The position numbers and the translations under genes were made by a program. Of a stretch of DNA of 64,000 bases, positions 33,428 through 49,600 are shown piece by piece (the first letter of the stretch is position 1; every line of letters begins with the position of its first letter). Source of the stretch: Ecdyonurus torrentis (taxonomy: Eukaryota > Arthropoda > Insecta > Ephemeroptera > Heptageniidae); contig OX439132.1 of assembly GCA_949318235.1 (NCBI GenBank), positions 19,081,256 through 19,145,255 on the forward strand, in the 5' to 3' direction. Below the pieces are notes generated by a model, which saw only the letters and a list, made by a program, of their open reading frames with translations, was not told the DNA's origin and ran no database searches.

Positions 33428-36400
33428 CACACATTTTATATTATGCTGATTTATTACAATGATTAAATCTAAACGTATAGTAAAAAAAAATATATAATAA
33501 AAAAATTCCAACTTTTGAATTTGTCAAATTGTCAAGTGTGAATGTTCATTTCCTGGACACTTCACAATTTAAAGTAGAAAATATAAAAAATTTGTTTTTC
33601 ATGGGTCGCGGGCAAGCACTTGCAATATTTTAAATAGAAACTGGAGCAAGGAGTGTGGAAATCTTCATATTTAATAATTATTTTTTTATTAAACATCCAA
33701 TTTAGCAAGAAGCATAATAAGTTGCGCTAAGGAATTCCACAAATATTTTCTATTTCAGTGCGCAATTAGTTTTTGTTATAACGCTCTTTATACTTTTTAC
33801 TGTGCACCGATAGTATTTTTTATGTTGTTATATTGTTACTATATTATGTTACAGCCATTGGCTTATTATGCAAGCATGGCTTAATCAATTAGTTTATGTA
33901 AACTCTAATTACACACTATGGGGTAAATTTTGGCAATTGTTAAACAGGACCATGATTTCAATCCATCAGTATTTGACTATTTTTGTTTGTTTAATATAGT
34001 GGAATTTTTTAATATTAACACTGCATAAAATCTTCCGAATGAACCACGACTTTCTCGCACTTATTAGGTTAAAATTCTGGTAAAAGCCTGAAATCCAGCG
34101 TGTTGAGTAAAAGTATCCCTCCAATACACGCAAGAGCTCATCATGCATGAATTTAACATGCAATTAAAAATGTAATTCACAGAATATTTTAAGGAAGTAT
34201 TATTGAAGAACGTAAAGATATAATTGCAATGTAAATCAAAAACATTTTTTTCTTTTACCGTATATTTCTATAATTAATTTTCTCTTAATAGATATTATCA
34301 GTTTAGTGCGCGGGGAAACGCGGGGAAAGCTAAGGATTCCCTAATTTAACAGTACACTTATGGGGAAAAACACGTTTAATTTTTTTTTTTTTTTGAGAAA
34401 ACTTCTCTACCGATTCCGGAGATATTTATATGAGAAATACTAAACATACTTTTACGTGTTTTAAGCTATAGAAACTTTTTTTAAGAATTTTTAAACCAAT
34501 AACCTCCATACTGTAAAGTTCACTGTTAATTATTGGATGTAATATCGATCTATAGGGTGAGAGATATAATTAATTATGCATATTTGTATCCTTATACAAT
34601 TTAGTAAACTAAATTTGCGAAACAATATTATTTTAATAAAAAAAATAATAGCTATGTATGTAATATATTTTAGCATTGTGTTGATATTTCCTGGAAATAA
34701 TGATGTTTAATAAGTGAACCGCGTTAAATTTTGAAATGTGAGCTTTTATTTTTGATGTCTGATTTTATCATTAATTTTTATATTATTTACTGCATTTACC
34801 TTGAAAAATGTCATTTAGAGGATAAATACGTATTTAGATATAACTTCATGTTGTTAGGGAAAATTAGCATAAAATGTGGATTTTATCACATACCTTTAAA
34901 CTATTAAATTATACTGACTAAATTATATAATTTTAAATAAATATTATCTTATAAGAAATATTAATATTGTTTGATATATTGTATATTTTATAGCTTCTCA
35001 AGAAGAAGAGAAATATACATATAAACTGATCCGTAACTTAATTGCATGATTTAATTCTTTCATTACGTTCTCCTTGGAGATATTTATATAAATCTCTCTT
35101 TGTACAGTGCCCAAAATAGCACAGCTTTGAAACAGATTAAGTTCTGACTTTTCAAACTGACATTGAGTATTGTCTCAACTAAAAATTAAAAATTATTTGC
35201 GATTGCTATGAGATCAAGCTCTATGCATGGATTGTTGAGTGTCTCCTTTGCCGCGGTAACACACGCGAAGAAGAAAATTTTCTTGATAGAGATTTGCAAA
35301 CTGAAAAACAGTTTTTTTCTTTTAATAAATATAAAAGCACAAGAAAGAATACCCAGAGTACTGTATTTTTACGTCATAATAATAATTAATTTAAAGTGAA
35401 AAGTAAAAGATGTAAAAAAAAAAAAAATAATAAAATAAAAAAAAAGCTTTTAACGGGCTCCTTTTTTTGTGATTCGAAGAGACTTCATAATATTTTTAAA
35501 GTACAGCACAGAAGAATAAAAAATGTGCTGAAAATCCAGACTCTATACATAAGCATATTTACAATTGCTTCATCAATTATATAGACTCCTTATAAACATA
35601 ATATCTACGGTCCAAGGTTTCTAAGCTTTGTCTATGATCTATATGATCCATTGATCGGTAGTATCAGTGCGACACCTACATCCCCCGGGTCGTTGACCAC
35701 GATGAGTATATGTATATCGTATAATATAATAATTTAGATGCGAAGGCTTTCGAGAATAAACTGACAATATTTTTCGAAGGTTATCATACGTGGCTCATAT
35801 GGTTTATGAATATATTGTTAAATTGTCACTGTCAGTATATTCTATATTTATGTGTGCTGCGTGTGTTTCATAACATGGTTGCTATACTTTAATTGTTGCA
35901 TGCTAAATTATGTACCATAGCATTGAAAAACCCACTATTTCAAAATCCAACAAAAATCATGAAAAAACAAAAACATAATTATGTAAAGTATTTAATTTAT
36001 AGGCAGGTATTTTATTTTAATTTATTTTATTTAAAAATAATAAAATAATAATAGCAATAATATTTTTATTTAACTAAATTCTTTATAATTTCTAATAATA
36101 ATTCTATAGGATATATTACTATATGTATAATATTTTCTTTATTATTTTTAAATATATACTATATATAGAAGATATACAAATATGTATATAATATATTGAA
36201 GAAGATAAATTTGGTAGCTTAGCAAAAATTATTAAGTGTTTATAATTTATAATTTTTTATCTTAAAGTACTTCAAATCATAGCAGGTACCGGAACCAACC
36301 ATAATATTTGTGGTTGTTAAGTACCGCGGTTCTTAAGAACCGGTTATCAGAAACGGGTCTCAAAAACAGTTCTCAAAAGGCGGTTCTTAACCGGTTCTGA

Positions 36401-36946
36401 AAAGGCACTTCTCAAGAACCGGTTTCTAATCGAATCGCAAATATATGTACTTGCAATATTTATAAGTGAGAGAATAGTTTATAAAGTTTATATTATAATA
36501 TTATAGATTTTCTATTCATATTATACCAAATAATTCAATTATGATTTTTGATCTAGTTTATTTTTTGAGTAAATAGTAAATAGTATGATAGAAATATTGT
36601 TTGTTTATGTTTTCCATATAATATTCATTCATATTGTTATAATATTAAAAAAACTGTAATTTGTAGAAGTTTTTTTATTTTCTTTACAATTCTCTGCTAT
36701 AGAACTATTTTATATATATATAATAGTAGACTTTTTTTTTTTTCAAAGTTTGTCAGATAATAAAAATACTGTTGTACTGTACATCTGCTTTTATGATTAT
36801 CCAAATAAAAAAAAAATACTAAAAAAAACAAACTTTAATATTTTCATTTGTTTCGTTTGCTAGATTCAATTTAGAAAATGTCAGGTTTACAGAGTTGGTA
36901 TAAATATTCCATACAATTAATACTATATGCCAGAGTTTCTACAGTA
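33280..36946. other. Intergenic DNA between gene C and the nuclease cluster
   Basis: No gene seen. It holds a (TA)n tract (33355-33424), a copy of the dispersed repeat of 25560 (33945-34170), dispersed repeat copy 2 (34295-34510), the duplicated gene C upstream block (34680-34880), and a patch at 36290-36430 of inverted GGTTCTTAAGAACCGG-type motifs that may be the end of a degraded hAT-like element (a CAGGTACCGGAACC end is visible at about 36282). Confidence 0.55.
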
Positions 36947-36995
36947 TTTATTTTGAAGGGTTTTAAATTTTAATATGGCCGTTATTCTGTTAAGT

Positions 36996-37288
36996 AAATA
37001 TTTTACGTGAGTAATCCAGTTACGGGTAGGTTAGGAATTTCAGGAATCATAGCAGCCATGGCGGGTACTTCACAACAGTACGCGAAACCAGCTTCCTGGT
37101 CATTTGGACTCCACGTTAGCCAAGTTAGCTGACTGCAGAGTGCAGACGTCAGGGCAAAGGTAAAAATCATTACCAGGGTTGTCAATATAAGGGTTGTTCA
37201 GTCCAGCAAATGCAACACCTGAAAATATAGTTTTAAAATAAAATATTAATGCCATGAAATAACAATTATTATAATATATAGTTATATC

Positions 37289-37368
<80 letters not shown>

Positions 37369-39376
37369 CACATTAGATTTATACTTATTTTTGTAAGTTG
37401 CATTTCATATACTTAAGTTCTTTTCTATTCAAAAGAATATTACAAAATGTTTTGCGATTGCGCTTTATTATGGAAATAAATTAGGAAATATAAAGATGCG
37501 ACGAAAATATGTTTTACCTCTTTTTGTGACGGGATCAAACATGACTTTCCAGAAAATATGAGGTGCTTTTAGAAATTTATTAGCATGATCAAGGTAGATT
37601 GGTGCCTGGTTACCATTGATATCAGTGAGAGTGGTGGTGCCGTGAGTGCCTGTGTAAACAAACAGATCATTGGAGTGGGTCTCCGCGTACGTGCGGCAAT
37701 TGTCCTCCAAGATAGCCCAGTTTTGACCGTTGAAAGTCTGCCACTGTGGAGCAACATTCATGAACCAGAATGTAGCACGCTGGTGAACTCCATATACGAA
37801 ATCTGCCTTAGCTGCGAGGTGACCCCGTGACATGTAGAAATCTGTGCCATTCTAAAGTTATATAATTAATTATCAACAAATTATTATCGTAAACATAAAA
37901 ATAAATAAATTACACATATACAGTATATACTTGTACGATGATTTTTTTTAATTCAATGACTTAAACAAAACTGTAATTATATCATTAATTTGTTTCACAC
38001 ATATGGTAATTTAATTAAAGTTAATAATACACATCAATCAGTATAGTAACCAAAATGTATATAAAAAAGCAAACATTAAAACTATATATTGATAGATATA
38101 ATACCTGAACATACTGTGCCGCAAGGCTAGCAGATCCAACAGCGTCAGTAACTGCATCAAGCTGTGAGACCTGTGTATACAAAGTATCTACACTCATTCC
38201 TGAGGGATAAAATCCTGAACCTTGGAGGAAACCAGGTCTAGGGTACCCTGATTGATATCCCTTGATCTCACGAGTTTGTAGGAATACTGCGTACAGAGAG
38301 TCAGAAGTTTCTTGGTTTAAGCACGTCTCCATTAGCTTGTAGAAATCTCCATTTTCCATCTCGAATCCAATCTAAAATAATAATAAATAATAGTCATGAA
38401 AATTTTCTTAGTATTTATATTTATGATATTATAATTCAGTTTCGGTAATTCTTATTAGAAATAGCAAATAAGAAACAAATAATAATTATTAAAAGTACCG
38501 CAACGCGCATCTTATAGATTTTTCGCAATCATATACAATACCTCAATTAATTTATAGGGTCCTGCGATGTCACATTCAGTTCCAGTGAACCTCGCGGTAT
38601 GGAAAGGATTACTTGAGCATGATATTTCACTAAAAGTATACGAGTTACTTCCATCGCTCCACCTTCCACCTGAACAAGTCAAGGTGACCTCTATCCCACC
38701 CATTGGGATAAGATCTCTTCCAGGACAGGCAAACATGACCTCTTGACCTTCAGGTACGGTAACCACATCTTCAGATTGAGGTAGCCAGAAGCCGTGGATG
38801 TCCAAACTGCCACCTGGCTTGATGTATAGAGGTTGGAACTCAGGTAAGTCCAAGTTAATAGACCACGTGCAGTCTATAAAAAAATGTACGTACATGAAAT
38901 AGTATAATTAAAATTAATGAAATTAATCACTCTTACATTGTTATAGAGTACACGTATACACACGATTATGAATATATTGAAAGCATCGAAAAAAATGAGC
39001 TATAAATTTGTAATGCGCGCTAAATTTGCATGTTTTATATTATTATTTATTGCATATTATTTATTATTTTATGTGCTTTTTATAGAGACTATTGTCCAGC
39101 AAAAATTATTATGACGTGAATTAATTGCAGCCAATAAATGTCCCCCGTTTAAAAATAACAATAATAAAATGAAAACTATATTTTTTCATCATCTTATATA
39201 ATGGTAATATTGAGAGATTATATGAAAATATGAGGAAGTATTTTTTTTCTGGATTATTCATTAAATTTATTTTAATTGCACTTGTGTACTATAATATTAA
39301 CATGCTTACCCTGCGCTGCCCCAAGTGCAGTCACAGTTAAAATTACGGCCAGCACCCCGCGCAACATTGTGATCAT
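36996..39376 (-). CDS. DNA/RNA non-specific nuclease, copy 1, with 3' frameshift
   Basis: Five exons: 39367-39310 (a second in-frame ATG lies at 39376), 38873-38542, 38371-38105, 37851-37518 and 37218-37003. The signal peptide is MLRGVLAVILTVTALGAAQ. The Endonuclease_NS core carries SRGHLAAKADF (catalytic His about residue 230) and FMNVAPQWQTF (metal-binding Asn about residue 251). This arrangement is seen in arthropod extracellular dsRNases and crustacean duplex-specific nucleases. The N-terminal domain DCTWSINLDLP to SEISC is conserved with copy 2. The last exon is 216 bases instead of 209. A 7-bp insertion (GAGTGCA between GACTGCA and GACGTC on the plus strand) shifts the frame, giving a stop at 37102-37100 and about 369 rather than 399 residues. 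About 43 C-terminal residues, including a CC pair, are lost, although the catalytic core is intact. It may be a young pseudogene, a functional truncated form, or an assembly error. Confidence 0.85.
37285..37366. repeat. (TA)n microsatellite, nuclease copy 1 intron 4
   Basis: About 40 TA units; the corresponding intron of copy 2 has (GA)n at 41167-41290 instead, so the two tracts arose independently. Confidence 0.9.
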
Positions 39377-39405
39377 ACAATCATTCTTTTTTTGAAAGTT
39401 GCAAT

Positions 39406-39411
39406 CTTATA
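39406..39411 (-). promoter_or_regulatory. Weak TATA-like element of nuclease copy 1
   Basis: Minus-strand TATAAG about 40 bases upstream of the proximal ATG, in the place where copy 2 has TATAAA. Confidence 0.3.
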
Positions 39412-39419
39412 TTATGTGG

Positions 39420-40850
39420 TCCATCGATGTCCGATGATAACAAATATTTTAACTGATCAAATATTATATAGATTATATCAACCTCAAACAAATAGTTTTG
39501 TCGTGTATAATGACTAGATAACATTTGTGTTTAGAACAATAAGTTGATATTATAGATAAGCGTTCGTTATTGTGTATGTGTTATACATGTATGGTTCAAG
39601 TTTTTTATTATATTATTATTTCGCATGAAAATAGTTGATATTTCGTAATATCACTTCATGTATCATTATCTTATCAGAACTATTATATAATTATCAAAAT
39701 AAACGGCATCAACAGTGAAGCACTGTACTGCACCGTGATATCATTATATATGTATAACACGTGTATTTTATATACATTATTGTACTGTATTCTGTACACA
39801 GTAATATGCATCACTGCCATATATGGAATATAATATACTATATGAAGCATTTTGCTATCAAACATTAGGTGAGCACACCGCACCATGACATTTCGAACAC
39901 CAAGACTCGTTCAGCATGAAAAATCAGAATTTTTTTTAAAATCAGAACTTGAAATAGTATTATAGTTGATAACTTAATGGTGTATGATAATACTTTAAAA
40001 AATAAATAATAATTATGATACTAATATAAATGAAATTTTCCCTCTAACTTTAAGAAATAATATAATTTATATAAAAAAGTGAAATTTGTACAGAAATAAT
40101 TTTATATATAATGGAGATTATCCGTTTAAAGCTAAGGGTTTTCCTTAATTTAACATTACGCTTATGGGGAAAAACACTTTTTTAAAATTTTTTTTGAAGA
40201 AACTAATTCACTGATTCAGGAGATATTTGAATGAGAAAGACTATTAAACATACTTTTACAAGTTTTAAGCCATAGAAATTTTTTGAGATTTTTTTTTTAA
40301 ACGGTAAACTTATTACTTAATTATATAATATTAAAGTTTTATCTGTAATTTAATTATAAGTTTGTAGGTTTGATATGATAATGTATTCTTATTCTACACC
40401 ACTTGTTAGTAACAATAGGAATAAAATAAAACATGAAAATTAAAACAAAATGAAAATATTATAAAATTAATAAAATTATTTATGTTTTCATATAACCGTT
40501 GTTTGAAAAAAAAAAAAAAAAAAGAAAAAAGAAGAAGAAGCAGAAGTTTATTATAAAAAAAATAATAAGGTTTAAAATACGATAGTAAAAATTAAAGGAT
40601 TATTAATTTTTAATTATATTATATGTTTAACTATACTAGATATATCTAGATCTAGCAATCAAATGTGGTGATTTTGTCATAATGAATACGGTTGATGGTA
40701 TATTGTAATCTTTTTTTCATTCCAATTTTTTTAAACAATTATTTTACATTTATATACTTTCTTTCTAGGAAATAAATAATTAAATATTTTATGAAATTTT
40801 ATTGAATTATATTTATTTGCACTATAGAGAGACAGGTATAATATCACAAA
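39420..40850. other. Intergenic DNA between the two nuclease genes
   Basis: AT-rich. It contains dispersed repeat copy 3 (about 40120-40300: aacattacgcttatgggg, ctgattcaggagatattt, ttttaagccatagaa). The candidate AATAAA for copy 2 (minus strand) is at 40812-40817. No gene seen. Confidence 0.5.
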
Positions 40851-40852
40851 AA

Positions 40853-43392
<2,540 letters not shown>

Positions 43393-43425
43393 TATGAAGT
43401 GCTGCAAGTCCAGAAAGGACCACAA

Positions 43426-43431
43426 TTTATA
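43426..43431 (-). promoter_or_regulatory. TATA box of nuclease copy 2
   Basis: Minus-strand TATAAA 34-39 bases upstream of the start codon. Confidence 0.5.
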
Positions 43432-44106
43432 GGATTTCGGTATATCGTTATGATAATACTTATCATCTCTTGGGTTTCACTTTTTTTTATATAATTAAAT
43501 TGTTCTTAAGTGTATTATCTTCATGTGATTAACATCTATTGTGTCGTTCATTGTTCTATCAAAATTATTTGATTGACAAGTGCTATACTATGTAAGATAA
43601 ACAAGTGTCTTTATACGTTTGATTTGATTTGATTTTTTTTTTTTGCCGATGCACCCAAAAATGAAAATTTTCTGCTTTTAATGTAATTTTTGTAATGCTT
43701 TTTACAAATTAAATAATATTGTTCTTGTACGCGTAAAACAAAAGAAATTTGCTATTTATATTGATTTTTTTTTAAACTATGAGCATCACTGTAAAATATT
43801 TTATGAAACTTTTTTTTTTTTAATTTTGCAATGCTACACAGTACACAGATTGGATGTCTGGAAATACATTTGCAACCGTTAAATTTTAAATTCATGGTTG
43901 TTACCTCGCAAATTAGCTCAAAAAGGGTTTAAAAGTTTTGTAGGAACAAAATAATGTTCGTGACAAATCTACAATCTTGTAGACACGCTATACTTTTTTT
44001 TTTAATTTGTTATATTAACTTATTATTATAATTTGAAATTACATTATATTTCTTTTCGATATTGATGAAATGTATATAACAAGTATAAACCTATTATAAA
44101 GCAGAG

Positions 44107-44362
44107 GTCAGTGCGTCAATTGTAGTTATCACTAGAGAATTTGTATAATTTCTATCAGAGTTATCACTTATCACGAACGCTCGGAGTGATGAATCTGTAG
44201 TTGTCATGTGTCGCTGTCGCGCGGTGCATGCGTAACTATCATGTGTTAAATTGTGTAAGTGTGTGAGTGGCGATGGCTTGCACGCACCACGCTGCTGCGA
44301 TGTGACTTCAGATGCACTACTTTGACCGCTCGTGATGATAACTTTACTTGACGCACTGATTC
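44107..44362. mobile_element. GC-richer MITE with inverted ends
   Basis: The left end CAGTGCGTCAATTGTAGTTA and right end TAACTTTACTTGACGCACTG pair with a few mismatches. The interior (gcgcggtgcatgcg, gcttgcacgcaccacgc) also folds. Non-coding. Confidence 0.55.
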
Positions 44363-44657
44363 GCTTTATGTTAAGCTAACTTAATTGTATTCCTTTTCGA
44401 AGTGATTTAGAGATGATTTAAAATTGTTATTACGTTTCATGACAAAGATTTCTGAAACGTAAAATTTCCTCTACTGTTGAACTCAGATTACAAGTGTGTA
44501 CGTTACGTACTATACTGTAGTTAAAGCGAATGGTAATACACACAGTACACAGTGTTGATACATTTTTTTTTCATTGCCAATACATGCTATAATATATATT
44601 TTTACGATCTAGTGACTTTCAAGAAAATCGGCCAAGAAATCAATCAGGTAAAAGAGG

Positions 44658-44688
<31 letters not shown>

Positions 44689-45129
44689 GACATTCAGAGA
44701 AAAAATTATTTATTTTGCAAATCTGGTTTAATATATTTGATATTATAATGAAACAATTCAATACAGTGCATTGAATACAGTGCTTATAAGCAATAATATA
44801 ATGTTTACTATTACTTTTTTTGGTCTTATTTTTTCCCTAATATATATTACTAATAATATAATTACTATATATTAGAAAGTATATACTTTCATACTTTTGA
44901 TATATTATATCGTCTTTCTTCCTTCCTTTTTTTTTTCCTATTTTTTTTCTTTTTTTTTTTTTAAGAAATATTCAATTTCCTTTAATTGTATTTTTGTTTT
45001 ATTTCACTATATATCTGATACATATATGTAAAGTCTGTCATTTGAAATGTCTGGTCATATAACAGCAGACACAAAACTACAATATGTGTGAACAGTCGAC
45101 ACTCAAGTGTTATCTAGAATACCTAATTG

Positions 45130-45292
45130 ACTACTAAAGAAACACCTGTTTGTAGCTGACTATGCAATTTGCTCACACTTGCTTCTGTTTCTACATACTG
45201 CGCATAAATAGAAGATAGGAACAGAAGTGGCTGTGAGTGAAATTGCTTAAAGTCAGCCTCAAAACACGTGTTTCTTTATTAGTAGTTAATAG
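45130..45292. mobile_element. Hairpin MITE related to 4375-4535
   Basis: TTGACTACTAAAGAAACACC opposite AACACGTGTTTCTTTATTAG; the inner arms acttgcttctgtttct / gaacagaagt pair. Similar ends to the 4.4-kb element. Confidence 0.55.
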
Positions 45293-45907
45293 GTTTGCAG
45301 CACACGTGATAGTGTCATGGACTTGCTGAGAACCTTATCAAACACACAGGTAAAAACCAATACCTGGTATCAAAGCATGTCATGAGCATAACAGGCAAGG
45401 GCATACACTACAATTTGGACCAGTTAAAAAATTAACTAATAAATTATTAATATAACTTTCACTCTTACTACCCTCTCAGTATTTATTAATTTTAAATGTA
45501 CTTAAATGAAAATAACAATTGCCAGTAAGTAATTGGAATGATTTTTATTTATTATAATTGAAGATTGAACACAAATAATTAATTTTTAAACAAAATATAT
45601 TTCATATAAGTTATAAAGAAGGGGAAATAACATCAATTTTTTAGTTTTGAAATTCCCCCTATTTATACTTTAAAAACAGATTGTATCCCCACACTTTTTA
45701 CATTTTGGAGAGAATGACCAGATGATGGTAACTAAATTCTCATCAATTCAAAAGTGAAGAATATTATTTATAATACGATTACGAATAACAAAATAATTAT
45801 AAAGACATAGATATAATTTGCAAGAACTTATTGCAAATGACTTTGAAAACAAAAAGCTTATAACATATAAAATCAATAACACTATAGAAATGACTAACAT
45901 AATGATG

Positions 45908-46212
45908 GCTCCGCAGAAAACTGAACTATCTATATTTTTTGCTTATGTAATTTTCTCATGTAATGTTGTGGTCAAGGTTTTGTAAAATAGGGCTGTCAAG
46001 CCCTCACAACGCCTTAATAAAGTTACTTATTATTATTATAGTCTCCGCGCGCCTAAAATTTGGAACATCTGCACTTTCCGCTTCTCCTGACTTTGAAGCA
46101 TCTCTTACCAGCGCTCCATTACAGATGCTTCAATTTTAGGAGAGGCGGAGAGCGCAGATGTTCCAAATTAAAAGCGCGCGGAGACTATAGATAGTTCAGT
46201 TTTCCGCGGACC
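45908..46212. mobile_element. Nested foldback elements
   Basis: Outer arms: ccgcagaaaactgaactatctat and atagatagttcagttttccgcgg pair. Inside is a second, GC-rich hairpin (46034-46190) with ends ATAGTCTCCGCGCGC and GCGCGCGGAGACTAT, and inner arms tggaacatctgc / gcagatgttcca. Between them is a retroelement-like tail (gccttaataaagttacttat, TTA repeats). Confidence 0.6.
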
Positions 46213-46674
46213 CATCAATAAGATTTATTTTCCTTTAAATGAACATATTATGAAATAATATGATAGAACCGTGTAAATCAAAGAAAATAGATAAAGCATG
46301 TATGTAATATACATGCAAGGCAAAAATTCTTACTTCTTGGATTTTTTTTGGTATAATTATCTAATCATACACAGTGCTCTCATTGTTTAACTATTTTCTT
46401 TCTTTTCATTGACATTATAAACCAGTTTTTTTTTTCTTCTTTCACAATATATATAATAAGATATAGAACTGCTTTGACACAAAACAAAAACAAAAAATTA
46501 TAATAAAGCAACATGATACTAAATTAGTACAATAGATTGAAACAAACTTTCAATAGTTTGCAAATGCTTTAAAAGAAAATTGGACATAATGATAAATAAG
46601 CACATACAAATAAACAATTAGAATAATAATAATAGTAATGAAATGATTAGCAATAAGGAATGTGAGCTAAAATT

Positions 46675-49600
46675 TCAGTTGGTGAATTTGAGAAGTTTGC
46701 TATCAACCATATTTTGATAGACAGAAGTGACTCCATCACTTTGTAGCAGCTCCACAATGTAGGGTTTCTGGCCACACTGAAACAAAAATAAAACCATAAT
46801 TTAACAATTTATTGTAAACTCTTTTATGATCAAATATAATACAGATTACCAATAAAAGCCTTTATGGTATTAAGATAGTAGTGTTTACATTTAAAGTATG
46901 AGAGTACTAAAAAATAAAACATATTTTTCACTGTTAAAAAAATAATAATTATAATAATGCCGACAGTCCTTCCTTCAATGATAAAATATTAATAAAAAAT
47001 TACTAAAAACTAACCTTGAATTTTGCCACCAGAGGTTGCATGAGCAAAGCTTCAGAAAGTCCACTCTGCAGAACAAGAGGATCACAATCTGGCATTGTTT
47101 CCACTCCTTTTACTTTGCAGAGCAAAGCCTGGGCAGGGAGCTTCATCCACTCTGCTTTCATGCAGTGCAGCCTACAAACATAGTAAGATTTTGCCACTGA
47201 ATATTTGAAATAGAAAAAGATGCAAAAAATCTTTACATATATCTCAGTGTTCAACTACTATTTAATAACTACATGAAATAGTAAATATTCAGGAAATATC
47301 GACTACTCGATAATTGACTTTTAAAAGAGTTGAAATAAAAACGCTGATAGATTAAAAAAAAAAAAAAAAAAAAAAAACTGAGGAATGGGAGATAGTAATG
47401 AGCCCAGACTGACAGGGATGCCAAGGCAGGAAAATAATTCTAACCCAGGCTAAATCAATTTAAGGAAAAAAAGACAAAAACATCCCGGTTAGGATCAATA
47501 AGAAAAGAAGAAATAAATAAATAAAGAATAGAATAGAATTACAAGAAGGATAGGTTATTCTATCTGTTTCTTTATCATTAAACCAGGCTAAAAAATATCA
47601 ATGCATAGAGCATTATTTAATTAAACGTCCACAGTGTCCATGTCAGTATATGCTAATTACCATCTCCCACTTTTCTTAATCTATGTGTTTATCTATCAAA
47701 GCTTTTAATTATAATTACATGCTCCTATATTTACTGCATCAAACAAACTGAACAGTTGACTTCCAAGCAATGCAATTCTTATAAACTTACTTTGAAATTT
47801 GGATTTCATCAACATTGCCGTAATCAACATAGACCACGAGAGCTGAAGTTTTATCCTGTCCAACCTCCAGAATTTCCCCTCTGAACCAGTCATCTGGAGT
47901 CATGTAGCAGCAACAGCAAGGCTGACCTGCATACAAAACACAGTCATCAGTTAGTATGCTTGAGATTGTATACTACCATGTTTCACATACCTTGCTTGAT
48001 TGTTGTCAGTAGAGGTTGATTGGCAGCTTCACGACTCATCTCTTCTAGCAGTCCTTTCAGAGGATCAATAGTGGGGCATTCCTAATCAGAAAAATAGAGT
48101 AGAATGAAATATAAAAATAGTTTTATTGTGAATTAATAATTATATAAAAAAATTTTGAAAATTTTTTGATATGGATGATTAAATGGGAAAACCAGCAAGT
48201 GGTTTGCAATGATGATGTTTCTAACATTATAGGTAAAGTAGTGAGAGGAGAGGTAATTAGATTAATATCAATCAAATCAGATTTCCATTAAAAATAAATA
48301 TTCATTGTTATTATAATTAATAAATCATCAACACTTTTCGTCAAGTACAATATTAATTTTTACACAAATGAACATCACAGTATTAGAATTTAAATAAACA
48401 ATAATTTCTTAAGTGCTGCTGGTTATGCTATAAAATATTTAAAAGCAACATAAAACTAATTTACTGTACCTCCAAGTTGAAGGTATTACTGTAGTCAGGT
48501 TTCAATATCAGTTCTGTAGCACTAATGATGACAGTAACTGTCATAGCCTGCATAGAATCTTCCTTAGCACTGAACTGAGAATAAGTGAGAACTGGCTCAC
48601 TGCTTTCATCTTCATCATCAGAGCTGGAGATAATGATTACTTCAGGTTCAGTACTCAATGCACTGGTGACAGGCGTTTCTTTCTTGCACTCTAAATTATT
48701 AACAGATACAACTGCCATAGGTTCTACTTCTTTTTGGTCTTTTACTGGTTCATCTTGTTCCATATCTGAATCTCCATTTTCTTTCTTCAGACTTGTTGTG
48801 GCACTTTCTTCCAACATCACTATTACTGGGGTGGAATCTGTATCTTCCTTACACTGGGTTGCTTCAGATGACTCATCTTGATCCATTGGAGTATCTGTAG
48901 GTTCGTTAGCATTGGTTTCTGGAGTAGACACTGGATCATCAACAGCCATATTTATATCGTTAGTCTCAACAACTTGATCAACATTATTTTCAGATGTTTT
49001 TTCTATATCTAATTCTATTGATTTTTCTGGAATTAAAACTGGAGGTCTCAAAACTGTTTTTGATGCATTTTCAGAGGTTGTATAAGTAGCCTCCGCTGCA
49101 TGATTTGTTTCGATTGTAATCTCAGATTCTTCAACTTGCATAACTTCTGATTTCACTTGTGCCTCTAGTTTCATGATAGGTTTAGCTATAATCTCTGTAT
49201 CAGTTGATCCTCCATTGACATTTGCAAAGTCGTCACTGGGTATATCTGTGACTGGGGAAGAGATTCCTACAGGCACACGGCGACACAGTTTGCTGGCAAT
49301 CATGAAGTCTACAATGTCACGATTCAGCTCAGTTACAATCTTCAATACCTGAAAATTGAATTCAAAATAATATTCATAATTATGCATAAATAAAAAAATT
49401 TCATCATTCAAAAGTGTGTATTCTTCCTTGTAAACTTTAAAACTCAAACAAATATAAGAAAACTAGGGAAAACAAAGGTACCAACAGCATAATAATAATG
49501 TGCAAAGTATGGTTCAAACCTTTTAATGTAATGTAAAAATATGTACCTTAACAGTTTCTCCTGGCTTTGGCAACTCCAGCAAGGTTACTTGACATTTCTT

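Larger units (their letters stand above)
43450..46674. other. Intergenic DNA between nuclease copy 2 and the Tudor gene
   Basis: No gene seen. Apart from the MITEs listed separately, it holds a poly-A tract (44659-44687), pyrimidine runs near 44920-44965 and AT-rich DNA. Confidence 0.5.

Noticed and set aside
36290..36430. GGTTCTTAAGAACCGG-type palindromic sites as transcription factor operators
   Set aside because: Resembles glucocorticoid-type half-sites by chance, but the clustered inverted pattern is more like the subterminal repeats of a degraded transposon.
37003..37185. Separate small protein ending LPVTGLLT
   Set aside because: It is the original C-terminal frame of nuclease copy 1, displaced by the 7-bp insertion; copy 2 shows the same sequence in frame.
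48585..48881. Plus-strand 98-codon Ser-rich frame
   Set aside because: Antisense shadow of the acidic Tudor-gene exon, whose frame is supported by splice phases on both sides.
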